The notes under the pieces: generated by a model | The model's input: the letters and a program-made list of their open reading frames with translations, nothing else | Databases searched by the model: none | Told to the model about the DNA's origin: nothing | Assembly (NCBI GenBank): GCA_964371715.1 | Contig: CAYJNO010000017.1 | Span: 1 to 39,575, forward strand | Length of the DNA: 39,575 nt | Origin: CAYJNO01 sp964371715 | GTDB lineage: Bacteria > Bacillota_I > Bacilli_A > Erysipelotrichales > Erysipelotrichaceae | Direction: 5' to 3' | Shown: positions 32,568 through 39,575 of the stretch, piece after piece | How the letters are laid out: every line of letters begins with the position of its first letter | How positions within the stretch are numbered: position 1 is the first letter of the stretch | Program-made: the position numbers and the translations under genes

Positions 32568-34500
32568 AACAATCAAATTTATCTTAGTGTTATTAATGTT
32601 TATAAGTTTAATTTCTTGTACAGAAAAAGAAGAGTATTTAATAAAAGATTATTTTGATTTATTAAGCGAAGAGATTGGGGTTATCGATTATACTAGCGAT
32701 AATCCTTATTTTACAAATATAGATCAAAATAACGAATTATTCCCTACAATTCAAGCGTTAGTTGAGTGGGATATATTAAGTGTTAATGATAAATTTGAGT
32801 TAGATGAACAATTAACCTATAAAATAATAAATATGAATATAGCAAATTTATTAAAAATTGAAAATCATGATAATATATTAAATACTCAAAATATAATTAA
32901 TAATAAATATGAGATAAATACTAAACTATATGAAAAAGAAGCGAAAATAATCGTAGATAAAATTAAAGAATTAATGAATAATAAAAGTTTTGAGATTAAT
33001 AATGAAGTAACATTTAATACTGACGTTATAACATTATATAATTATCATTTCGAACAAGATTATTTAGTAAGTGACAAACCATTGAAAATTAACGATGTAA
33101 TTGTTTATAAAGTAAATAATGAAGAAGTATTTAAAAGAGTAATAGAAAAACAGAATAATAAGTACTTAATAGAAGAAGTAGATATCTTAGATATTATAAA
33201 AGATATGCACATAAGTAATGATTTAAATCTTGATTTTACTAATGCAATTATTGAAGCAAATGATGTTGTTTATGAAGTAGGAGAATATCAATTACTAGCA
33301 AATTTATCACAACAATATACTATTGATGGCTATAATATTAACTGGAGTTTAGTAAATGGACGTTTTCATGTTTATGTATCTAAAAAAAGTGATCATTTAC
33401 TAAATTACTTTGCTGAAGTAGATATCTATAATATTAATCCAACATATAACTGGAATATGCAAGATGGTGTTTTAAAAGAAGCTTATTTTAAACTGAATTA
33501 TACAACGTTATTAAATTCTGGGGTATCAGTAGGTAAATACTATGATTATTACAGTGATTTAAAATTTGATACTCATGATGATATCCTAAAAAGTATTGTA
33601 AATTCTTTTAAACCTCAAGATGAAATCTTAGAAAAAACTATCACAGTTGCAACAGTTAAGATACCAATACCAAATACAATAATTGTTGATATTAAATTGA
33701 AATTACAACTTCATATTTATGCTAGTGGTAAAGTTGAACTAGCAATTGCAACAGATCATTCAAAAGGTTTTGAAATATTAAATAATAATTTTAGAGTTAT
33801 TGATGAAGAAAAAAGTGATGTGGATTTAAACCTTAGAGCAAGTGGTAATGCAATGGTTGGATTAACAGTTTCTTTAGATGTTTTAAACTATACCTTAATG
33901 GATATTGCTGCTAAAACAGGCATTAAAGGATTAATGCAGACAACAGCCCATATTCATAATGATGATAGTTTAACATCATTAAATGTCGATGTGCCTTTAG
34001 ATTTATTAGCAATAAAAGATAAATCTGATATCTTACAAGTATGTGGTGATTTAAGTTTATATTGGGTATTACAATTTGAATTAAACAGTAAATATTCTTT
34101 AGCTAGTAAACTAGGATTTAATTATTTATATGAAATATTAGATGAGGATAATCAATTATTCTTAAATCAGAAAACACATATTGAAAACTTTACATTTATT
34201 GATGAGTGCACAGTGAAAAATAAAGAAAATATTATTCCATTAGAATCAATTAATCCAAATCAAATAGTACTTAATGAATATAGTTATATTTTAAAAGTAG
34301 ATGAAATAAAATTGATTGATATTTTAAGTATTCCACAAGATTATAGTATATCTGATATTAAAATCAATGCGTTAAATCCTGAAATAATTTCAATAGACAA
34401 TTATAAAATTACCGGCAAAAATTTAGGTAATACAATAATTGAAATAAAAACAATAGATGACAAATATCGTGTTCAAGTTCATGTTTTGGTAAGTGAATGA
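32560..34500 (+). CDS. T7SS-linked lipoprotein with Big-like C-terminal domain
   Basis: The 646-residue protein has a lipoprotein signal ending LISC (Cys20), so it is anchored on the outer face of the membrane. Residues of about 45-90 (FTNIDQNNELFPTIQALVEWDIL) resemble a degenerate SLH repeat. A long beta-rich middle has no recognised family. The last 80 residues (LNEYSYILKVDEIKLIDILSI, then KITGKNLGNTIIEIK) look like a Big_2 Ig-like domain. It starts with GTG and overlaps the second WXG100 gene by eight bases, while its stop overlaps the EssC start (ATGA). Lying between substrates and ATPase, it is probably a surface component of the secretion system. I do not recognise it as any known T7SS subunit. 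Confidence 0.75.
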   Translation: MNKTIKFILVLLMFISLISCTEKEEYLIKDYFDLLSEEIGVIDYTSDNPYFTNIDQNNELFPTIQALVEWDILSVNDKFELDEQLTYKIINMNIANLLKIENHDNILNTQNIINNKYEINTKLYEKEAKIIVDKIKELMNNKSFEINNEVTFNTDVITLYNYHFEQDYLVSDKPLKINDVIVYKVNNEEVFKRVIEKQNNKYLIEEVDILDIIKDMHISNDLNLDFTNAIIEANDVVYEVGEYQLLANLSQQYTIDGYNINWSLVNGRFHVYVSKKSDHLLNYFAEVDIYNINPTYNWNMQDGVLKEAYFKLNYTTLLNSGVSVGKYYDYYSDLKFDTHDDILKSIVNSFKPQDEILEKTITVATVKIPIPNTIIVDIKLKLQLHIYASGKVELAIATDHSKGFEILNNNFRVIDEEKSDVDLNLRASGNAMVGLTVSLDVLNYTLMDIAAKTGIKGLMQTTAHIHNDDSLTSLNVDVPLDLLAIKDKSDILQVCGDLSLYWVLQFELNSKYSLASKLGFNYLYEILDEDNQLFLNQKTHIENFTFIDECTVKNKENIIPLESINPNQIVLNEYSYILKVDEIKLIDILSIPQDYSISDIKINALNPEIISIDNYKITGKNLGNTIIEIKTIDDKYRVQVHVLVSE

Positions 34501-37500
34501 TTATTTATTTATATTATAATAATCGCTTTTATCGCTTTGAAATTAATAAAGGAGACAATAATTTAATAGTTGATGATAATAATCAAATTTATGTTGATTA
34601 TCAACAAAATATAAAATGGACATTTTTAAATGAACTATCATTTAAAGATAATAATAAAACAAAAATATTAAATAAGAAAATTCATTACTTTAATGAAGGT
34701 CATATTCAAATAATTAGACCAACGAATAAAAAGTTTAAAAAATACTATCGCAATAAAGATATTAGTTTTGGAACAAGTGATATTAATGATATTGTAATAA
34801 AAAAAATAGGAATTAAAGAGTTAAATGGACATATCAAAGATAATACTCTATATGCTCCAGATGGCATTTATGTTAATAAAGTATTAGTTAAAAAAGCTAT
34901 ATTAAAAAGAGGAGATGTCATAGAATTATTAGATTTATTAATAGTGGTACATGATATGTTTTTAATGATTAATGAAGTTAATGATGTGATTTATAATTTG
35001 TTTGAATATAAATGTGAAATTGGTAGTATTGAAGAATTAAGCTTAAATATACCATCTAAGCATAGAGAGGAATTTGTCTTTGATAAATTGATAATTGAAT
35101 TAAAAAACCCAATTAATAAATTAGAATATAATAAACAAAGTATTTTAATTAGTATTGGACCCATAATTACAATTTCATTAGCAAGTTTATCTGTTGCATA
35201 TTTAAATATTGTTACTAAAAATAATGAAATAACAATACAAAATATATCAACCATGATCTTTCCTTTAGTAATGTTATTTAGCGCATTTTTCTGGCAACCA
35301 TTAAATAAAGTATTAAGTAAAACGATTATCAAAAAACATAATAGAAAAAGATTAGATAAATATTTAGTGTATTTAAAACAAGTTGATGATAATATTAATA
35401 ACCACTTAAAAATGATTATTAAAAGTTATAATTTATCATTTAAAGATTTTAATGAATTAATTAAATTAGAAGAACTATATACGCATAAGGATTATCAAAG
35501 TGATTTTTTGCTTGTTCCTTTAGGTGATGGTAAAGTTAGTACAAAAGTTGAAATTAAAGTACCAAGTCTTATTCAAGATGATGATGTTATTGTAAATCAT
35601 ATTAATCAGTTAATAAAAAAGTATGAATATTTTGATTTCAAAATATTATTAGACTTAAAGCAAAACAAGGCAATTAAAATTATATATGATGATAGCTTTT
35701 TAAAAGTATTATTAATAAAGTTAATGTTATATTTTGATCAATCAAAAGTAAAGTTTATATTTTTAATTGATGATGAAAACTTAGAATATTTAAATTGGAT
35801 AATCCATTTAAGAATTGATAATAATTTATTACTAATTAAAAACTATGAAGATACATTATTTGTAAATAGTTTACTAAATGAGGAACATACATATTTAGTT
35901 TTTATCTTAAGTGATTTATATTTACCTTATTTAAAAAAACTAAATATGAGCTATTTATATTTATGTAAGGATATAAATGATATGTTGGTTTATTATGATG
36001 TCTTGATTGATGCAAATAATAGATATTATCATAAAAAAGGAAATATGATTGAGTATTATCATGATAAAATATATGATTATGATTTTCATGAAATTTGTCT
36101 TAAAATTTTAAATAATCATCATATAAATGATTTTGTAGTTAATACATTTTTAAGCATTCATCAAAATACTAATACTAACTTTAATGGATTAAGTGCAATT
36201 ATTGGTCTTGGTAAAAATAATGAGAAAATATACTTAGATTTAAATGAAAAAAAAGATGGACCACATGGACTTATTGTTGGGATGACAGGATCTGGTAAGA
36301 GTGAGTTTCTAATAAGCTTAATTACATCATTAATTTATCGTTATAGTCCAAATATTGTCCAATTTATATTAATTGATTTTAAAGGGACAGGTCTTATTAA
36401 ACAATTCATTAAATTTCCTCATTTGCGAGGTAGTGTTAGTAATCTTGATGGCAATGAAATAAATAGAGCTATAAATTCATTTAAAATTGAATGTAATAAA
36501 AGACAAATATTATTTGATAAATTAACTAAATTAACAAATGAGAATATTAATAATATTGATAATTATATTAAGTACTATAAACCAGTATATAAGTTAGAAC
36601 CATTAGCACATTTAATTATTATTATTGATGAATTTGCTGAACTTAAAACTAAACATAATGATTATATTAAAGAATTTATATCAATTGCAAGAATTGGTAG
36701 AAGTTTAGGAATTCATTTAATATTATCTACCCAAAAACCAGCAGGAGTAATAGATTCTCAAATTTGGAGTAATTGTCGTTTTAAGATTGCATTAAAGGTA
36801 AATGAAGATTCAGACTCATATGAAGTATTAAAATCAAATATTGCAAGTAAACTTATTAACCCTGGTGAATTTTATTTAAAAGTTGATGATAAATTAATTT
36901 ATGGCAGAGCATTATTAGCAAGTGTGAGTAAACAGTTTTATACTTTTAATAATAAGGTACATTTATTAGATCAAAATCTAAATATAGTAAAAAGTAATTA
37001 TCAAATATTAAATAAAAGTAAAACACAAATTGAAGAAATAGCTCAGGAAGTTAACGCTTTAAATAATGAAAAATATGAACCATTATGGTTGAGTGATTTA
37101 CAAGATTTATCTGATTTTGAACTAGCTGAAAAATATCAATCTAAGGCAATGATTATTGGAGAAATTGATGATTTTGAAAGTAATCATCAAGATATTTTAA
37201 GCTATCAAGATATAGACCATATTGTAATAAGTGGTAATGATACATTAAGTAAGAATGATTTCATAAACTTAGTTTTATTAAATAATATCAAAGAAAGTAA
37301 GAATTTTTATCTAATAGACTATAATAATCATTTTAAGTGGTTTAATAATAGTAGTACTATCCATTTAGCACATGAAGACTATCTGAATATTAATTATTGC
37401 TTAGATAATGTAATGGATAACTCAACAATAATTATTAATGGTTTTCATTTATTAACTTTAGATATTAATAAATTAATTAAACTATTCGAACACACTATTA

Positions 37501-38180
37501 GTAAAAAGATTAACTTTATTATTACTTGTAATACATTAAATAATATTCCATATAAGTTACTTCTTTATTTCAACGTTATAATAGGTCTTGGATTAAATGA
37601 TAATGAGATTATAACTCACTTCGATAGTAAATATCGCAATTTTGAATTTCATCATAAATGTGGCCTGTATAAAGTTCAAAAAACATCATATTTCAAATTA
37701 GCCAAATATGAATTAATTCATTGTGAAGATCATCCACCATTGTTAAATAAAATACCTTTAATAATTGAAGATAGATATTTTGATAGAGATATACTTCTTG
37801 GATATGATATTAATAATTTAAATAAAATATTTTTTGAAAATAATATTTTAATAGTAACAGGGTTTAATAATAAAGCACTTGAAAACTTTAAACAAACATT
37901 ACTAAATTCAAGTTCTATAGCATATAACTCTTTATCAAAAACTAAAGTAAAGGTTATTGATGATCTAACAATAATCAAAGATTTAAAACTTCTAAAAAAA
38001 GTAATAGTTATAATTAGATATGATTATACAATAATTAGAAATATAGACTATGATTCTTTGTTATGGTTAGGAAAAGATTTCAATAATCAATTTGATATTT
38101 ATGCCTCAAATAAAATCATCAATGATGATTTAGGTTTATTAATTAATAAAAACCAAGAAATAATAGGAAAATTTATATGA
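34497..38180 (+). CDS. essC: EssC-type FtsK/SpoIIIE ATPase of type VII secretion
   Basis: EssC is the membrane ATPase motor that drives export of WXG100 substrates. The 1227-residue protein has an FHA-like N-terminal region (about residues 1-180), two membrane helices (about 214-240 and 251-270), a linker, and ATPase domain D1. D1 has Walker A GMTGSGKS at 595-602 and Walker B IIIIDE with Asp711-Glu712. A second domain starts with VISGNDTLSKND (about residue 910) and a third with LIVTGFNNKALENF (about 1120). Both lack the GKS of a Walker A motif, so only D1 looks active. It is shorter than the roughly 1479-residue S. aureus EssC. It ends in TGA, overlapping the next gene by four bases. Confidence 0.92.
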   Translation: MIIYLYYNNRFYRFEINKGDNNLIVDDNNQIYVDYQQNIKWTFLNELSFKDNNKTKILNKKIHYFNEGHIQIIRPTNKKFKKYYRNKDISFGTSDINDIVIKKIGIKELNGHIKDNTLYAPDGIYVNKVLVKKAILKRGDVIELLDLLIVVHDMFLMINEVNDVIYNLFEYKCEIGSIEELSLNIPSKHREEFVFDKLIIELKNPINKLEYNKQSILISIGPIITISLASLSVAYLNIVTKNNEITIQNISTMIFPLVMLFSAFFWQPLNKVLSKTIIKKHNRKRLDKYLVYLKQVDDNINNHLKMIIKSYNLSFKDFNELIKLEELYTHKDYQSDFLLVPLGDGKVSTKVEIKVPSLIQDDDVIVNHINQLIKKYEYFDFKILLDLKQNKAIKIIYDDSFLKVLLIKLMLYFDQSKVKFIFLIDDENLEYLNWIIHLRIDNNLLLIKNYEDTLFVNSLLNEEHTYLVFILSDLYLPYLKKLNMSYLYLCKDINDMLVYYDVLIDANNRYYHKKGNMIEYYHDKIYDYDFHEICLKILNNHHINDFVVNTFLSIHQNTNTNFNGLSAIIGLGKNNEKIYLDLNEKKDGPHGLIVGMTGSGKSEFLISLITSLIYRYSPNIVQFILIDFKGTGLIKQFIKFPHLRGSVSNLDGNEINRAINSFKIECNKRQILFDKLTKLTNENINNIDNYIKYYKPVYKLEPLAHLIIIIDEFAELKTKHNDYIKEFISIARIGRSLGIHLILSTQKPAGVIDSQIWSNCRFKIALKVNEDSDSYEVLKSNIASKLINPGEFYLKVDDKLIYGRALLASVSKQFYTFNNKVHLLDQNLNIVKSNYQILNKSKTQIEEIAQEVNALNNEKYEPLWLSDLQDLSDFELAEKYQSKAMIIGEIDDFESNHQDILSYQDIDHIVISGNDTLSKNDFINLVLLNNIKESKNFYLIDYNNHFKWFNNSSTIHLAHEDYLNINYCLDNVMDNSTIIINGFHLLTLDINKLIKLFEHTISKKINFIITCNTLNNIPYKLLLYFNVIIGLGLNDNEIITHFDSKYRNFEFHHKCGLYKVQKTSYFKLAKYELIHCEDHPPLLNKIPLIIEDRYFDRDILLGYDINNLNKIFFENNILIVTGFNNKALENFKQTLLNSSSIAYNSLSKTKVKVIDDLTIIKDLKLLKKVIVIIRYDYTIIRNIDYDSLLWLGKDFNNQFDIYASNKIINDDLGLLINKNQEIIGKFI

Positions 38181-38416
38181 ATAATGAAATAAGGTTAATT
38201 ATAAAAGTACCGTATTTATACTTAAGTTATAATGTGTCTTTTTCAACAGATTTAACATTACTAGATAATATTATCCTACTAAATGACTTAATAAATAGTA
38301 TAATAATAGATAATAGTTTAATTATTGTTGAAGATAGAAGTGGTGCTGTGTTAGAATTAAGTGCTAAAGTCAAAAAATTGAATTTATTAGAAGGTATGAC
38401 ATTAATAATATATTAG
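38177..38416 (+). CDS. YukD/EsaB-like ubiquitin-fold protein
   Basis: The 79-residue protein has the size and strand pattern of the YukD/EsaB family, small ubiquitin-fold proteins encoded with T7SS. The C-terminal segment VEDRSGAVLELSAKVKKLNLLEGMTLIIY resembles the end of YukD (a KLSDxxIxxGDxLEI pattern). The start overlaps the EssC stop by four bases. EsaB affects secretion and transcript levels in S. aureus. The N-terminal half is unusually hydrophobic. The match is by pattern and context rather than by alignment, so the family call is moderately sure. Confidence 0.65.
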   Translation: MNNEIRLIIKVPYLYLSYNVSFSTDLTLLDNIILLNDLINSIIIDNSLIIVEDRSGAVLELSAKVKKLNLLEGMTLIIY

Positions 38417-38443
38417 TAAATATGTCATTTAAGAGGTTAGAAA

Positions 38444-39556
38444 ATGAAGTGTAAAAGTGGTCAATGTAAGTTTTGTTTAATAAAAAAAGGATATGAAACA
38501 TATTTAGAAGAAAAAATAACTGAATTTAATTCAATGTTTGAAAATTATCCTAATAAAGAGTTTATCTCAATGGATGACCCTTTTCATTATCGTCATAAAG
38601 TAATAGCTACTTTTAGAAGACAAAAAGAAAGAGTAGTTTTAGGTTTATACCAAGAAAATTCTCATGATTTAATATCTGAAGAAAATTGTTTATTACAAAA
38701 TAAAATTGCTAATGGGATAATAAAGTCTGTTGCAAAACTAGCTAATGATTTTAAACTTACTGTATTTAGTGAGAGAAGCGGTTATGGATTATTAAGACAT
38801 TTAGTTATTAGAGTTTCACATTATAATAATGATGTATTATTAACTATTGTAACAAATGATGATGAATTTAAAGGTAAAAATAACTTTATTAAAGCTTTAA
38901 TGAAAGTTGAACCAAATATTAAATCAGTAGTTATTAATCAAAATCCAAGAAGTACAAGTGTAGTTTTAGGAGACAAAGATAAAGTTGCATTTGGTAGTGG
39001 CTATATCATTGATCAAATTGGTAATTATAAATTTAGAATTTCTTCAAAATCATTCTACCAAGTAAATCCAGTTCAAACAGAAAAGCTATATCAAAAAGCA
39101 ATTGAATATGCTGATATTAAAAAAACAGATATTGTAATGGATGCTTATTCAGGCATTGGTACTATCAGTTTATTGGCTAGTGAACACGCAAAAGAAGTAT
39201 TAGGAATTGAAATTAATAAAACTGCTGTAAATGATGCAATAAATAATGCTAAATACAATAAAGTAAATAATGTAAAATTTATCGCGTTTGATGTTCATAA
39301 ATATATAGTAGATTATAAAGGTAAGATTGATGTATTAATTGTCGATCCTACAAGAAGTGGTATGGATAAACCATTTATTGAAGCTATTAAAAGATTAAAA
39401 CCTAAAAAAATTGTTTATATTTCATGTAATCCAGAAACACAAATTAGAGATATTAGACAACTAAATAAAGACTATAAAGTTACTAAAGCATGTGGTGTAG
39501 ATATGTTTAGCTTCACAAAGCACCTCGAGACAATAATAGTGATGACACGTCTATAA
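38444..39556 (+). CDS. rlmCD: RlmCD/TrmA-type 23S rRNA 5-methyluridine methyltransferase
   Basis: The protein transfers a methyl group to C5 of uridine in 23S rRNA using SAM. The 370-residue protein begins with a Cys cluster (CKSGQCKFC) of the type that holds an iron-sulfur cluster. It has the RNA-binding N-terminal half, the SAM motif MDAYSGIGTISLLAS (about residue 230), DPTRSGM, and the catalytic Cys in YISCNPETQIRDI. The final VDMFSFTKHLETI is the family ending. It lacks the N-terminal TRAM domain of Bacillus RlmCD-like enzymes. AGAGG precedes the ATG. It lies 27 bases after the T7SS genes but is probably functionally unrelated. The exact uridine(s) modified cannot be read. Confidence 0.9.
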   Translation: MKCKSGQCKFCLIKKGYETYLEEKITEFNSMFENYPNKEFISMDDPFHYRHKVIATFRRQKERVVLGLYQENSHDLISEENCLLQNKIANGIIKSVAKLANDFKLTVFSERSGYGLLRHLVIRVSHYNNDVLLTIVTNDDEFKGKNNFIKALMKVEPNIKSVVINQNPRSTSVVLGDKDKVAFGSGYIIDQIGNYKFRISSKSFYQVNPVQTEKLYQKAIEYADIKKTDIVMDAYSGIGTISLLASEHAKEVLGIEINKTAVNDAINNAKYNKVNNVKFIAFDVHKYIVDYKGKIDVLIVDPTRSGMDKPFIEAIKRLKPKKIVYISCNPETQIRDIRQLNKDYKVTKACGVDMFSFTKHLETIIVMTRL

Positions 39557-39575
39557 TCGCCAGTGTTTGCAGGGG

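Noticed and set aside
34498..34566. TGA read as tryptophan, extending the lipoprotein past its stop
   Set aside because: Elsewhere Trp is TGG only, and both TGA codons fall exactly at ATGA start/stop overlaps, as expected for real stops.
1..39575. CRISPR arrays, insertion sequences, prophage or rRNA/tRNA genes
   Set aside because: No regularly spaced repeats, transposase, integrase or RNA-gene signatures were found anywhere in the window.
39557..39575. A further feature in the last bases of the window
   Set aside because: Only 19 bases remain after the methyltransferase stop, too few to assign.

Overview
This is a strongly AT-rich, gene-dense, low-GC Gram-positive chromosome segment. It carries cell-wall genes (mraY, murD, a peptidoglycan-salvage operon), a fused SecDF, a long-form ribosome hibernation factor, a YlxR/YlxQ-containing nusA-infB operon with a short IF2, and a small type VII secretion (T7SS) locus. 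That points to a walled Bacillota lineage of the Bacilli/Erysipelotrichia type, perhaps near the base of the Mollicutes, but I cannot place it more finely. The code is standard: tryptophans are TGG. TGA stops are nevertheless rare, with only two seen, both in ATGA start/stop overlaps. Regulatory signals are easy to read, with good SD sequences, several consensus sigma-A promoters, and hairpin-plus-T-tract terminators.

Layout. 31-3023 (minus): a COG2509 flavoprotein and a membrane-anchored HtrA protease. 3148-7948 (plus): mraY, murD, a ComN-like small protein and secDF, closed by a terminator. 8137-9126: hpf and an unassigned 120-residue protein. 9237-12655: ptsI, an Alg14/Alg13-type glycosyltransferase pair and a Cof-type HAD phosphatase, convergent with and overlapping a minus-strand diacylglycerol kinase-like gene (12630-13568). 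13778-18710: rimP-nusA-ylxR-ylxQ-infB-rbfA behind a promoter and a hairpin leader. 19016-21570: a surface von Willebrand A (VWA) protein gene broken by a -1 frameshift. 21733-22503: a TspO/MBR-like membrane protein.

22604-31013 is a ten-gene operon: murQ, anmK, a small membrane protein, lactose/cellobiose-family PTS EIIB, EIIC and EIIA, a MupG (DUF871) 6-phospho-muramidase, a GH4 6-phospho-glycosidase, a BadF-type amino-sugar kinase and an RpiR/MurR-type regulator. Read together, it imports and phosphorylates a cell-wall disaccharide, cleaves it, and converts the products to GlcNAc-6-phosphate. Two near-palindromic 15-bp boxes, 33 bp apart, flank the murQ promoter -10 and are the likely operators of the terminal regulator.

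31956-38416 is a compact T7SS: two WXG100 proteins, a lipoprotein, an EssC-type FtsK/SpoIIIE ATPase and a YukD/EsaB-like ubiquitin-fold protein. EsaA, EssA and EssB are not recognisable. It is divergent from a short DtxR-family regulator gene, with a direct repeat between them. The window ends with an RlmCD-type 23S rRNA methyltransferase.

The most interesting items are the salvage operon with a Lac-family PTS in place of the glucose-family MurP, its twin operators, the reduced T7SS with a lipoprotein in place of the usual membrane subunits, and the frameshifted VWA gene.
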